DNA of 64,000 bases from Brevibacterium sp. 'Marine' (GCF_012844365.1 NZ_CP051626.1:1736001-1800000); one strand, 5' to 3'; positions 18,161 through 29,766 are shown, counted from the stretch's first letter. The notes: a model not told the origin generated them from the sequence alone. Program-made: numbers and translations.

Positions 18161-19966
18161 GTGAACAAGCGCTTCCTCGCGGCTGGTGCCTCTGTGGCTG
18201 CCGCTGCAATGGTGCTCACCGCCTGCACACCCCCTGGCGGAGGCGATGACGACGAAGCATCGAAGGACACCGCCGTCAACATCGGTTGGAACGAATCCTT
18301 CCGGTCGATGAACACACTGACCGCCAACGGCAATGCGACCTCGAATGCCATTCTCACCTACATGATGAATGACAACTTCGGGTACTACGACGGCGACCTC
18401 GAAGTCCAGGACGGAGCCCTCGGGAAGGTCGAGCAGGTCTCCGAAGATCCGCTCAAGGTCAAGTACACCTTCAACGATGATGCCAAGTGGTCCGACGGCA
18501 CCCCGGTCGACGCCGCGGACCTGGCGCTGACCTGGGCAGGCACCTCGGCGAACTTCAACACCGTCGAAGCCAACAACAATGACGACGGATCGGTGAAGAA
18601 GAACGACGCGAAGACCGTCTACTTCGACTCCTCCACCGCGGGTTCGGCTCTGGTGAAGAAGTTCCCGGAGATCTCCGACGACGGCAAAGAGATCACGCTC
18701 GAATACTCGAAGCCCTATGCTGACTGGCAGACCGAATTCGGCACCGGTGCCGACGGCGTCGGCGTGCCCGCCCACATCGTGGCGAAGAAGGCCCTGGGCA
18801 TCGACGATGCCCAGGAAGGCAAGGACGCGATCCTCAAGGCCATCAAGGACAAGGACACCGAGCAGCTCTCGAAGATCTCGAACACCTGGAACACCGGATT
18901 CGACTTCACCTCGATGCCGGAGGACGAGGATCTGCTGGTCCACAACGGTCCGTACAAGATGACGAAGTTCGAAGAGGGGCAGTACGTCACCCTCGAACTC
19001 GATGACAAGTACACGGGACCGGTGAAGCCGAAGGTCAAGACCGTCACGGTCCGCTACAACGGCGATCCGATGGCCATGATCCAGGCCATCGAGAACGGCG
19101 AAGTCGACATGACTCAGCCGCAGGCGACCGCCGACGTCCTCTCCGCCGCCGAGAAGATCGACGGTGTCACGGTCGATGCCGCCGATGGTGCGACCTACGA
19201 GCACGTCGACTTCACCTTCGACAACAAGGGTCCCTTCGATCCTGCTGCCAACGGCGGCGACGAGGAGAAGGCGAAGAAGGTCCGTCAGGCTTTCCTCAAG
19301 GCCATGCCGCGTGAGGACATCGTCGACAAGATCATCAAGCCCCTCAACGACAAGGCCGTCACCCGTGATTCGTACTCGCAGGTGCCCGGCTCGCCGATGT
19401 ATGACGCGATCACCGAGGTCAACGGCGTTGCCGACGCTGCCGATGGTGACGTCGAGGCTGCGAAGAAGCTTCTGGAGGAGGCCGGAGTGGACTCCCCGAC
19501 CGTGCGGGTCATGTACGACAACACGAACTCGCGTCGTCAGCAGGAGTTCCAGCTGATCAAGGAATCCGCCGAGAAGGCCGGCTTCAAGATCAAGGACGTC
19601 GGCGACGTCAACTGGGGCACCCGCCTCGGCGACGGCACCTACGATGTCTCGCTGTTCGGCTGGCAGTCGGAGGGCACCGGCGTGACCGAGAACGATGCGA
19701 ACTTCCGCACCGGTGCTCAGAACAACTACGGCGGCTACTCGAACAAGGAGATGGACAAGATCCTCGACAAGCTGCTCGTGTCCAAGGAGGATGAGCAGCA
19801 GGATCTGCTCATCGACATGGAGAAGCAGCTGACCGAGGACGCCTTCGGCGCGCCGATCTTCCAGTTCCCCGAACTGACGATCTACCGTGACAGCGTCAAG
19901 AACGTGAAGTCGACCGCTGTGTCGCCGACGATGTTCTGGAACTACTGGGAGTGGGAAGTCAACTGA
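18161..19966 (+). CDS. Peptide ABC transporter substrate-binding lipoprotein (SBP family 5, DppA/OppA-like)
   Basis: 601 residues. Signal peptide with lipobox LTAC (Cys22), so a lipoprotein facing outward. Family-5 solute-binding fold throughout, with VKYTFNDDAKWSDGTPVDA and late segments typical of DppA/OppA. AAGGAG 5 nt before the GTG start decides the N-terminus. First gene of the operon with two permeases and a double ATPase; a strong hairpin directly after it probably raises its level relative to the membrane parts. The position upstream of typA matches the genomic place of the LpqW lipoprotein in mycobacteria (from memory), which also has this fold. Substrate, probably oligopeptides, is inferred. 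Confidence 0.93.
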   Translation: MNKRFLAAGASVAAAAMVLTACTPPGGGDDDEASKDTAVNIGWNESFRSMNTLTANGNATSNAILTYMMNDNFGYYDGDLEVQDGALGKVEQVSEDPLKVKYTFNDDAKWSDGTPVDAADLALTWAGTSANFNTVEANNNDDGSVKKNDAKTVYFDSSTAGSALVKKFPEISDDGKEITLEYSKPYADWQTEFGTGADGVGVPAHIVAKKALGIDDAQEGKDAILKAIKDKDTEQLSKISNTWNTGFDFTSMPEDEDLLVHNGPYKMTKFEEGQYVTLELDDKYTGPVKPKVKTVTVRYNGDPMAMIQAIENGEVDMTQPQATADVLSAAEKIDGVTVDAADGATYEHVDFTFDNKGPFDPAANGGDEEKAKKVRQAFLKAMPREDIVDKIIKPLNDKAVTRDSYSQVPGSPMYDAITEVNGVADAADGDVEAAKKLLEEAGVDSPTVRVMYDNTNSRRQQEFQLIKESAEKAGFKIKDVGDVNWGTRLGDGTYDVSLFGWQSEGTGVTENDANFRTGAQNNYGGYSNKEMDKILDKLLVSKEDEQQDLLIDMEKQLTEDAFGAPIFQFPELTIYRDSVKNVKSTAVSPTMFWNYWEWEVN

Positions 19967-20006
19967 TCCGCGACTGACGCGATCGGTTCTTCTCCACCCA
20001 AGCCTT

Positions 20007-20035
20007 CTGTGGGGATCACTGTGTGATCCCCACAG
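20007..20035 (+). terminator. Intra-operon terminator/attenuator between binding-protein and permease genes
   Basis: Perfect 13-bp stem (CTGTGGGGATCAC / GTGATCCCCACAG), 3-nt loop, followed by CGGCG and TTTT (20041-20044). It probably terminates part of the transcripts and protects the 3' end of the binding-protein mRNA, giving excess binding protein over permease. Confidence 0.8.
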
Positions 20036-20070
20036 CGGCGTTTTCGGAAGATTGAAACGGAACCCCCATT

Positions 20071-21615
20071 ATGATCAGATTCATCCTCCGACGATTGCTG
20101 TCGACGGCACTCGTGCTCCTCGTCGTCACCTTCGTCCTCTACCTGCTCCTCAACGTCGCCCTCGACTTCTTCTGGGACCTGCGTGCGAGCACCTCACCGA
20201 ACATCGAGGCCCTCTACGAGTCGCGTCGCAGGCTCCTCGACCTCGACACCCCCGCGATCGTCCGCTACTTCAAGTGGCTGGCCGGCGTCGGCGGCTGCGC
20301 CATCGGCCAATGTGACTTCGGCATCGCCTGGAAGTCGGGCCAGGAGGTCACCGACCAGCTCCAGGGTGCGATCATCAACACGATCAAGCTCATCACCGCC
20401 TCGACGATCGTGGCCATCATCCTCGGCATCGCCGTGGGCATGATCTCGGCGATCCGCCAGTACTCGGGCTTCGACTACTTCATCACCTTCGTCTCGTTCC
20501 TCCTCTACTCGCTGCCCGTCTTCTGGGTGGCGGTGCTGCTCAAGCAGTACGGGGCGATCGACATCAACAACTTCATCAACGATCCGACCCTGGAATCCTG
20601 GTGGCCGATCATCATCGGCTGTGTGGCCATGGGACTGTTCTGGATGGGTGCGCTCGGCGGCAGCGCGAAGCGTCGCATCATCACCTTCCTCGCCGCAGCC
20701 CTCATCACCTTCGCCACCATCTACTACATCCTCGCCAGCGGCTGGATGCAGCACCCGTCGATCGGCCTCCTCGGTGTGATCGTCATCGGAGCCGGCGCAG
20801 CCATCGTCATGACGTATCTGTCGACGGGGCTGAAGAACCGCCGGGTGCTCTACGCCTCGCTGACCACAGTCGTCGTCGGAGCGCTCCTGTACTGGCCGCT
20901 GATGAACCTCTTCTACTACGTCGACATGAACTGGCTGTGGATGTTCGGGCTCTTCATCGTGGCGATCGCCGTCGCGATCGGCATCGGTCTGGCGTTCCGC
21001 GGTCCGGATCCCTGGGACACCGCACGCACAACGAGCTTCACCGCCATCATCGTGGCCGTGCTCATCTTCGCCGACAAAGTGTTTCAGGGCTGGCAGGAGT
21101 ATTCCGACGACCCGGCCATCAACAATCGTCCGATCGCGACGATCGGCGCGTCGGCGCCGAACATCGACGGAGACTTCTGGATCACGAACCTCGACTCGTT
21201 CACTCACCTGCTGCTCCCGTCGATCGCGCTGGTCCTCATCTCCTTCGCCTCCTACACCCGCTACACCCGCGGTTCGATGCTCGAGGTCATGGGACAGGAC
21301 TACATCCGCACGGCACGCGCCAAAGGTCTTAACGAACGTACGGTGATCATGCGCCACGCTCTGCGCAATGCGCTGCTGCCGCTGGCCTCGGTCATCCCTG
21401 TCGACATCATCACGATGATCGGCGGTGCCGTCATCACGGAGACGATCTTCGGCTGGAACGGCATGGGCAAGCTCTTCATCGACTCGCTGCACAACGCGGA
21501 GCTTGATCCGGTCATGGCCTACATCCTCATCACCGGTCTGCTCGCCATCATCGCCAACCTGGTCGCGGACTTCCTCTACGCCGTCCTCGACCCGAGAATC
21601 CGAGTGAACGCATGA
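20071..21615 (+). CDS. Peptide ABC transporter permease (DppB-like) with large membrane insertion
   Basis: 514 residues, against ~310-340 for ordinary DppB/OppB. The N-terminal (1-165) and C-terminal (370-514) parts match DppB: first helix 9-30, helices around 105-125 and 136-158, then the EAA loop YIRTARAKGLNERTV (about 411-425) that docks on the ATPase. Between them, residues about 170-350 add roughly six further hydrophobic helices (about 178-194, 204-222, 231-250, 258-278, 288-308 and 323-339). Thus about 12 helices rather than 6. The reading frame is intact and codon use is uniform, so this is a real insertion and not an assembly join. ATG 20071 has only a weak ribosome-binding site. It overlaps the next permease by 4 nt. 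Confidence 0.88.
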   Translation: MIRFILRRLLSTALVLLVVTFVLYLLLNVALDFFWDLRASTSPNIEALYESRRRLLDLDTPAIVRYFKWLAGVGGCAIGQCDFGIAWKSGQEVTDQLQGAIINTIKLITASTIVAIILGIAVGMISAIRQYSGFDYFITFVSFLLYSLPVFWVAVLLKQYGAIDINNFINDPTLESWWPIIIGCVAMGLFWMGALGGSAKRRIITFLAAALITFATIYYILASGWMQHPSIGLLGVIVIGAGAAIVMTYLSTGLKNRRVLYASLTTVVVGALLYWPLMNLFYYVDMNWLWMFGLFIVAIAVAIGIGLAFRGPDPWDTARTTSFTAIIVAVLIFADKVFQGWQEYSDDPAINNRPIATIGASAPNIDGDFWITNLDSFTHLLLPSIALVLISFASYTRYTRGSMLEVMGQDYIRTARAKGLNERTVIMRHALRNALLPLASVIPVDIITMIGGAVITETIFGWNGMGKLFIDSLHNAELDPVMAYILITGLLAIIANLVADFLYAVLDPRIRVNA

Positions 21616-22643
21616 GTACCAACAACGACAAACAGAACGCTCTCGCCCTCGACGAAGTCGGGGACAATGCGATCGAGTCGAAGGAGACCGAAGGTCTCTC
21701 CCAGGGCAAGATCGTCCTGCGCAAGTTCCTTCGCCACAAAGGCGCGATGATCTCGATCGTCGTCCTCGTGCTGGTGGCGATCTTCGCCTTCAGCGCACAG
21801 GGCTTCGGTGCTGTGCCGGGCTGGTGGAAGTTCAGCCATACGGCCTCCGGGCCCGTGGTCAACCCCGGGGGTGCCCCCACGTGGTCATTGGCGAACTTCT
21901 TCTCGCTCGGCGACCATCCGTTCGGACAGGATGAGATCGGTCGTGACAACTTCGCCAGGGTGATGAAGGGAACGCAGATCTCCCTGGTCGTCATGTTCAT
22001 CATCGGCATCGTGTGCCTGATCATCGGCACAGTTGTCGGCGCGGTCGCCGGTTACTACCGCGGTTGGGTCGATTCGGTGCTCATGCGCATCACCGACGGC
22101 TTCGTCATCCTGCCGGTCATCGTGGTCGGCTCGATCCTCGGTGTGCTCGTCGGCGGAGCGAACGGCCCTCTGCTCGGTGTGGCGCTGGGCTGCATCCTCT
22201 GGGTCGGCCTCGCGCGACTCGTCCGCGGTGACTTCATGTCCCTGCGCGAACGCGAATTCGTCGACTCGGCCCGTGTGGCCGGGGCCAGCGACTTCCGAAT
22301 CATGTTCAAGCACATGCTGCCCAATGCCATGGGCGTCATCATCGTCAACACGACACTGATCATGAGCCAGGCGATCGTCCTCGAAGCCTCCCTGAGCTAC
22401 CTCGGCTTCGGCATCAAACCGCCCGGCATCTCGCTCGGTCAGCTCATCAGCGAATACCAGACCTCCTTCGCCACACGCCCGTGGCTGTTCTGGTGGCCCG
22501 GCCTGTTCATCATCGTCATCGCTCTGTGCGTGAACTTCATCGGCGACGGTCTGCGCGACGCGTTCGACCCGCGGATGAAGACGATCCCGAGCTGGAGAAA
22601 GATGAAGAAGGCCGAGCGCATGGCACAGAAGGAGGCGAAGTGA
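21612..22643 (+). CDS. Peptide ABC transporter permease (DppC-like)
   Basis: 343 residues. Polar N-terminus (1-40), one helix at about 46-66, a periplasmic loop with the DppC motif HPFGQDEIGRDNFARV (about 101-116), then five helices and the EAA loop (FVDSARVAGASDFRIMFKHM, about 216-235). Normal length for the family, unlike its partner. The start overlaps the DppB-like stop (ATGA), and its stop overlaps the ATPase start (TGATG), indicating coupled translation of a permease heterodimer. Confidence 0.93.
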   Translation: MSTNNDKQNALALDEVGDNAIESKETEGLSQGKIVLRKFLRHKGAMISIVVLVLVAIFAFSAQGFGAVPGWWKFSHTASGPVVNPGGAPTWSLANFFSLGDHPFGQDEIGRDNFARVMKGTQISLVVMFIIGIVCLIIGTVVGAVAGYYRGWVDSVLMRITDGFVILPVIVVGSILGVLVGGANGPLLGVALGCILWVGLARLVRGDFMSLREREFVDSARVAGASDFRIMFKHMLPNAMGVIIVNTTLIMSQAIVLEASLSYLGFGIKPPGISLGQLISEYQTSFATRPWLFWWPGLFIIVIALCVNFIGDGLRDAFDPRMKTIPSWRKMKKAERMAQKEAK

Positions 22644-24565
22644 TGGCCGGGAAGACAGCAGATACCCAACCGAAGAAGGGCTCCCCGATCCTTGAGGTCA
22701 ATGACCTCGGAGTCCAGTTCTGGGTCAGCGACGAATGGTGGATGGCCGCCGAGCACCTCGACTACACCGTCAACGCCGGTGAAGTGCTCGCGATCGTCGG
22801 CGAGTCCGGTTCGGGCAAGTCGCAGTCGAGCATGTCCCTGCTCGGCCTCCTGCCGAGCAACGGCCGCGCGACCGGCTCAGCGAAGCTCAACGGACGTGAG
22901 CTCATCGGGATGCCGCCGGAGAGGATGCAGGCCGTGCGCGGCAACGACATCTCCGTGATCTTCCAGGAGCCGATGACGGCGCTCAACCCGGTCTACACCG
23001 CCGGGTACCAGATCGTGGAGACGCTGCGCGTCCACCTCGAGATCGGACCCAAGGAAGCCAAGGAACGAGCCCTCGAGCTCATGCGGCTCGTCGAGATCCC
23101 GGATCCCGAAGACCGGTTCCATTCGTTCCCGCACCAGCTCTCCGGCGGTCAGCGTCAGCGCATCATGATCGCGCAGGCTCTGGCCTGTCAGCCGAAGCTG
23201 CTCATCGCCGATGAGCCGACCACGGCGCTCGACGTCACGGTGCAGGCCGAGATCCTCAAGCTCATGCGTGAGCTGAAGTCGAAGCTCGATGCCGGGATCA
23301 TCCTCATCACGCACGATATGGGCGTGGTCGCTGATATGGCCGACCGCATCATCGTCATGCGCGCCGGCAAGGTGGTCGAGTCGGGCACCGCGGAGGAGAT
23401 CTTCTATCATCCGCAGCATCCGTATACGAAGCAGCTCCTCGAGGCTGTGCCCCACCTCGGCGCGGGTACCGAAGGCGAAGTATTCGGCGGCAGCGTCGGC
23501 GATGTCAGAGCCTCTCTGTCCGATATCAGCTCCGACCAGGTCTCGCACGCGGATGACCCGGTGGGGCGGCCGGAGGCCGGCGCGGGCGGAGATGGTCTCT
23601 CCGAGGCCGGGGCTGCCGATATGGCCGTGGCCGAGGCGCGTGCCCAGGCGACCGAACCGGATCGCCCCGACATCGAGATGGACTCCACGGACACGTATTA
23701 CCATCCCGGTTCGCAGGCGGACTTCTCGAAGCCTTCGGCACTGCAGCTGCGTGACGCCGCGATCGAGTATCCCGCGATCGGTCGGAAGAAGGCCTTCCGT
23801 GCCGCTCACCACATCAACCTCATGATCGCCCCGGGCGAAGTCGTGGGCCTGGTGGGAGAGTCCGGTTCGGGCAAGACCACGATCGGGCGCGCGGCTCTGG
23901 GGCTGCTGCCCACGGTCGAAGGCGATATGGTCGTCAACGGCACGAGCATCAAAGGCCTGAGCAATAAGCAGATGAGGCCTCTGCGCAAGGAAGTCGGAAT
24001 CGTATTCCAGGATCCCGGCTCCTCGCTCAATCCGCGACTGCCGGTCGGGGAGTCGATCGGTGAGCCGCTCTATCTCCATGAGGGGTTGAAGGGCCCGGAG
24101 CTGAGCAAGCGGGTCGAGGGGCTGCTGACCGCAGTCGAACTGCCGACCTCGATGCGCAACCGCTATCCGCATGAGCTCTCCGGCGGTCAGCGCCAGCGCA
24201 TCGGCATCGCCCGTGCTCTGACTCTGCGACCGAAGCTGCTCATCGCCGATGAGCCGACGTCGGCGCTCGACGTGTCCGTGCAGGCGAAGGTCCTCGACCT
24301 GTTCGAAGGTCTGCAGAAGGAATACGGCTTCGCGTGTCTGTTCATCAGCCACGACCTGGCCGTGGTCGAACGCATCGCCGAGCGCATCGCGGTGATGCGC
24401 CACGGCTACCTCGTCGAGATCGGCAAGTCCTCGCAGGTCGTGGCGAACCCCGTCCACCCGTACACACAGCGTCTGCTGTCGGCGGTTCCGGTTCCGGATC
24501 CGACGGAGCAGCGCAAGCGCCGCGAGGCCCGCGACGCGGTCCTCGAGGCCACGATGAACGCCTGA
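22643..24565 (+). CDS. Peptide ABC transporter ATP-binding protein, DppD-DppF fusion
   Basis: 640 residues carrying two complete ABC domains, equivalent to DppD and DppF joined. Domain 1: Walker A GESGSGKS (53-60), signature LSGGQRQR (166-173), Walker B LLIADEP (186-192). Domain 2: Walker A GESGSGKT (404-411), signature LSGGQRQR (512-519). A polar linker (about 272-360), rich in Ala, Gly and Asp, joins them. HPYTKQLLEAVP and HPYTQRLLSAVP, the oligopeptide-ATPase C-terminal motif, end each unit. AGGAGG lies about 8 nt before the ATG; start and upstream stop share one base. Powers import through the two preceding permeases. Confidence 0.95.
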   Translation: MAGKTADTQPKKGSPILEVNDLGVQFWVSDEWWMAAEHLDYTVNAGEVLAIVGESGSGKSQSSMSLLGLLPSNGRATGSAKLNGRELIGMPPERMQAVRGNDISVIFQEPMTALNPVYTAGYQIVETLRVHLEIGPKEAKERALELMRLVEIPDPEDRFHSFPHQLSGGQRQRIMIAQALACQPKLLIADEPTTALDVTVQAEILKLMRELKSKLDAGIILITHDMGVVADMADRIIVMRAGKVVESGTAEEIFYHPQHPYTKQLLEAVPHLGAGTEGEVFGGSVGDVRASLSDISSDQVSHADDPVGRPEAGAGGDGLSEAGAADMAVAEARAQATEPDRPDIEMDSTDTYYHPGSQADFSKPSALQLRDAAIEYPAIGRKKAFRAAHHINLMIAPGEVVGLVGESGSGKTTIGRAALGLLPTVEGDMVVNGTSIKGLSNKQMRPLRKEVGIVFQDPGSSLNPRLPVGESIGEPLYLHEGLKGPELSKRVEGLLTAVELPTSMRNRYPHELSGGQRQRIGIARALTLRPKLLIADEPTSALDVSVQAKVLDLFEGLQKEYGFACLFISHDLAVVERIAERIAVMRHGYLVEIGKSSQVVANPVHPYTQRLLSAVPVPDPTEQRKRREARDAVLEATMNA

Positions 24566-24580
24566 GTTCGCCCCGGCTGA

Positions 24581-24614
24581 CGGCCACCTGCACGCGAGAG
24601 CGTGCGGGTGGCCG
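24581..24614 (+). terminator. Terminator after the peptide-transporter operon
   Basis: 15-bp stem, 24581-24595 with 24600-24614 (one G-T pair), GAGA loop, followed by TACAATTGTCTTTT. The trailing TACAAT (24615-24620) could also serve as a -10 for typA. Confidence 0.75.
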
Positions 24615-24671
24615 TACAATTGTCTTTTGGGTCCGGGCTGGACCGATCTCTCTATCTCAAAAAGGTTCTTG

Positions 24672-26582
<1,911 letters not shown>

Positions 26583-26634
26583 GCCGGAATCCTTGATCCG
26601 GCAGCACCGAATGACCTCGAGCACCCAGGAACCA

Positions 26635-27957
26635 ATGACTGTTACGCCACGCGTCCTCCTCGTGCACGCTCATCCCGACGATGAGACGATCACGACGGGC
26701 GGCACGATCGCCGCATTGGTCTCCGAGGGTGCCGAGGTCATGGTGCTCACCGCCACCCGCGGTGAGGGCGGCGAGGTCATCCCCGCAGAGCTGAAGCAGC
26801 TCGAGGGCGACCGGGCCGGTCTCGCCCGGGCCCGGGAGCAGGAGATCGCCGAAGCGATGCGTGCCCTCGGCGTGCGCATGCACACCTTCCTCGGCGGGAC
26901 CACGCGCACCTTCGAGGATTCGGGCATGGAATGGGGACCGGACGGTCATGCCCGACCGGCGTCATCGATGACCGACGATGCTCTGTGCGCAGCTGACATC
27001 ACGACCGTGGCCCGGCATATCGCTGCCGTCATCGATGCCTTCGAACCGCATGCGATCATCACCTATGCCGCCAACGGGGGCTATGGTCACCCCGACCACG
27101 TGCGGGTGCACGAGGCCACGACTGCGGCATTCGACTTCGCCGAATGGCGGACCGGTCGGCTCCTGTACGTCGACACCCCCACCGAGGTGGCCCGCCGATC
27201 GTTCGACCCCAACCAGGACGGGTTCGCCGACACCGGGTTCGCTGCCGCCGAGACGATCCCGGCCAAACCACCGGTCGGTCAGATCGTCGTCGACCAGGAC
27301 GTCGCCTCGGTGCTGCCGGCCAAACGGGCGGCACTCGAGGCTCATCGCACCCAGGTGAGCGTGTCCGGCGGCTTCTTCGCCCTGTCGAACGGTGTCGGTC
27401 AGAGGATCGGCGATCGCGAATTTTTCTCCATCGGGGCAGGCACTCCGATCCCGTCCGAGATGCTGACCGCCGGACCGGCCCCGCACGTGCTCGCCGGACT
27501 CGACATCGCAGCGGTCGACAACCAGGAGAACGCGGCAGCGGCCGCGCCTGCCCGACGTCGTCGCGAGCCGCGGAAGCCCGGAATCTTCGCCTACCTCCAC
27601 GCTGCCGTGCTCGGACTGCTCATCGCCTTCCTCGGCACCATGCAGCACCTCAACGTCACTGTCGTCAATTTCGGCGACACCCCGATCATCGTGCCGTGGG
27701 GACTCGCGTTGGCGCTGGCCCTGGCCGCGGCGAGCCTGTGGCATCTGAAGACGATGTACCGCAGCAGCGCCCCGATGCTTCTGGCCGCCGTGATCATCGC
27801 CGTGCTGTCCTTCGTCTTCGGCCAGCCGAAGTGGCTGCCCGGCGCCGATATGATCGTCACCGGTCTGCTGCGTTCCGTTGTGTGGCTGCTCGGACCGATG
27901 GTCCTGGCCGCTGTCTTCTCCTTCATCAGCGTGCGCGGGCGCGGTCGCACTCGCTAG
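26635..27957 (+). CDS. mshB: MshB deacetylase fused to a C-terminal membrane domain
   Basis: 440 residues. Residues 1-295 match MshB (N-acetyl-1-D-myo-inosityl-2-amino-2-deoxy-alpha-D-glucopyranoside deacetylase), the zinc enzyme of the second mycothiol step: AHPDDE at 12-17 and GHPDHVRVHEA further on supply the metal and active-site residues. Residues about 317-440 add about four transmembrane helices (starting at YLHAAVLGLLIAFLG), then an Arg-rich end. Ordinary MshB is about 300 aa and soluble; in mycobacteria a separate small membrane protein is encoded directly after mshB (Rv1171, from memory), so this looks like a fusion of the two. ATG 26635 after AGGA is preferred over ATG 26611. Probably co-transcribed with typA (52 nt gap). 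Confidence 0.9.
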   Translation: MTVTPRVLLVHAHPDDETITTGGTIAALVSEGAEVMVLTATRGEGGEVIPAELKQLEGDRAGLARAREQEIAEAMRALGVRMHTFLGGTTRTFEDSGMEWGPDGHARPASSMTDDALCAADITTVARHIAAVIDAFEPHAIITYAANGGYGHPDHVRVHEATTAAFDFAEWRTGRLLYVDTPTEVARRSFDPNQDGFADTGFAAAETIPAKPPVGQIVVDQDVASVLPAKRAALEAHRTQVSVSGGFFALSNGVGQRIGDREFFSIGAGTPIPSEMLTAGPAPHVLAGLDIAAVDNQENAAAAAPARRRREPRKPGIFAYLHAAVLGLLIAFLGTMQHLNVTVVNFGDTPIIVPWGLALALALAAASLWHLKTMYRSSAPMLLAAVIIAVLSFVFGQPKWLPGADMIVTGLLRSVVWLLGPMVLAAVFSFISVRGRGRTR

Positions 27958-28005
27958 ACTCGTCCGAACCGCACCGACACAGTCGATATCGACACCCTCG
28001 GGAGA

Positions 28006-29766
28006 ATGATGCCGACCAACACCTTGTCCGATGGAACCTCGAACGCAGGCGGGCCCGACCCGTCCCGCAGCGACGCCCGGAAGAAGAAGATCTGGCCCTT
28101 CATTCTCCTGACCGTTCTCGTGCTCGCCGCCATCTACGTGGTGATCGGCTTCTTCAGCGGACGTGTGCTGGCACCGGGCACGACCGTGGCCGGAATCGAC
28201 ATCGGCGGCAAGTCCGCGACGGAGGCCGAGAACACCCTGCGCAATGATCTGCGCGACGACGCAGAGAAGGGAATCGTCTTAAAGGCCGGCGAGCCGACCG
28301 CGGAGCTCGACCCGGAGAAGGCCGGAATCTCCTTCGACGCCGGAGCCACCGTCGATCGCGTCACCGGCTTCAGCCTCGATCCCACCGTCATCTGGCACCG
28401 GCTCTTCGGTGATGACGACGTCGACCCTGTCATCAAGGTGGACGAGAAGAAGTTCGACAAGGCAACGGCGAAGGTCACCGAATCACTGGCCGCCGAACCG
28501 CAAGACGCCGAACTCGAGTTCGACAAGACCACCCCGAAGGTCACGGACGGCAAGAACGGCCAGACCGTCGACACCGCCGCCGTGCGCAGCGCCGTCGACG
28601 AACATTGGCTGCGCACCGAGGATGCTCTGCCGGTCAGCCCGACGAGCGTCGAACCCGATATCACCACGGCAGAAGCCGAAGACATGGCCGACGGGTTCGC
28701 GAAAGACGCAGTGAGCAAGGACCTCACGATCACGGCGAAGCCTGGGAAGGATGCGGACTCCGAGGTCAAGGGCGGTGACCTCACCGTGTCCCCGAAGACC
28801 ATTGCGAAGACTCTGACCTTCAAAGCCGAGGACTCGAAGCTCACGCCCGTCTTCGATCAGGAGGCTCTGCAGAAGTCCGTGCTGGCCGCGAACAAGGACA
28901 TCGGGCGACCGGCCGAGGACGCGAGTTTCGAGATCAAGGACGGCAAGCCCGAGGTCGTGCCTTCCCGCGATGGCATCGGCATCAAGGCCAAGGAGCTGAC
29001 CGGCGCTGTCACCGATGCCATCAACGGCAAGGACGACAAACCGAGCGTCACCCTGGCCTCCGTCAAACCCGATTTCACGACGAAGGATGCGAAGAAGGCC
29101 GATGTCTCCGACACCGTGTCTCACTTCTCCACCGGCTACAACTCCGAGCCCAACCGCGATACCAATCTGCGTGTGGCCTCGAAGAAGGTCTCCGGCACCG
29201 TGCTCCAGCCCGGCGAGCAGTTCTCCCTCAACGAAGCTCTGGGCCAGCGCACAGCGGCGAACGGCTACAAACCTGCCGGCGTGATCTCCGAAGGTCAGAT
29301 GAAGAAAGACTACGGCGGCGGAGTCTCACAGGTGTCGACGACACTGTTCAATGCCGCGTTCTTCGCCGGTTTCGACCTCGACGAACACCAAGCGCATTCG
29401 CGCTATATCTCCCGTTATCCGGAGGGCCGCGAGTCGACCCTCGACTGGTCCTCGATCGATATGAAGTTCACGAACAACTCGAAGACCCCGGTCGTTCTCG
29501 ATATGTACCTCAAGGACGGAGAGGTCCATGCGAAGGTCTTCGGCGTCAAGAAGTACGATGTGTCGGCCAGCGCCTCGGATCGGTTCAACCACACCTCACC
29601 GGGTTCGATCACCGAAAGCGGACCGTCGTGCACCCCGCAGTCGCCCAAGGGCGGCTGGTCGATCCGGATCACCCGGACCATGAAGGGCATCAGTTCGGGT
29701 CAGACCACGAAGGACGGATTCACCACGGTCTACCGGCCGGTGAACAAGGTCGAATGCAAGGGCTGA
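28006..29766 (+). CDS. VanW family protein, membrane-anchored, with repeated PG-binding-4-type domains
   Basis: 586 residues. One N-terminal helix (about 28-50) after a basic segment (type II anchor), so the bulk is extracellular. Two long repeats (about 60-200 and 215-350) resemble the peptidoglycan-binding domain usually found before VanW. The VanW domain follows at about 370-520 with NLRVASKKVSGTVLQPGEQFS, then YGGGVSQVSTTLFNAAFFAG. Likely works at the cell wall, but VanW has no proven biochemical activity. ATG codons at 28006 and 28009 are both possible; GGGAGA precedes them. A TAGACT at 27955-27960 could be its -10. Confidence 0.88.
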   Translation: MMPTNTLSDGTSNAGGPDPSRSDARKKKIWPFILLTVLVLAAIYVVIGFFSGRVLAPGTTVAGIDIGGKSATEAENTLRNDLRDDAEKGIVLKAGEPTAELDPEKAGISFDAGATVDRVTGFSLDPTVIWHRLFGDDDVDPVIKVDEKKFDKATAKVTESLAAEPQDAELEFDKTTPKVTDGKNGQTVDTAAVRSAVDEHWLRTEDALPVSPTSVEPDITTAEAEDMADGFAKDAVSKDLTITAKPGKDADSEVKGGDLTVSPKTIAKTLTFKAEDSKLTPVFDQEALQKSVLAANKDIGRPAEDASFEIKDGKPEVVPSRDGIGIKAKELTGAVTDAINGKDDKPSVTLASVKPDFTTKDAKKADVSDTVSHFSTGYNSEPNRDTNLRVASKKVSGTVLQPGEQFSLNEALGQRTAANGYKPAGVISEGQMKKDYGGGVSQVSTTLFNAAFFAGFDLDEHQAHSRYISRYPEGRESTLDWSSIDMKFTNNSKTPVVLDMYLKDGEVHAKVFGVKKYDVSASASDRFNHTSPGSITESGPSCTPQSPKGGWSIRITRTMKGISSGQTTKDGFTTVYRPVNKVECKG

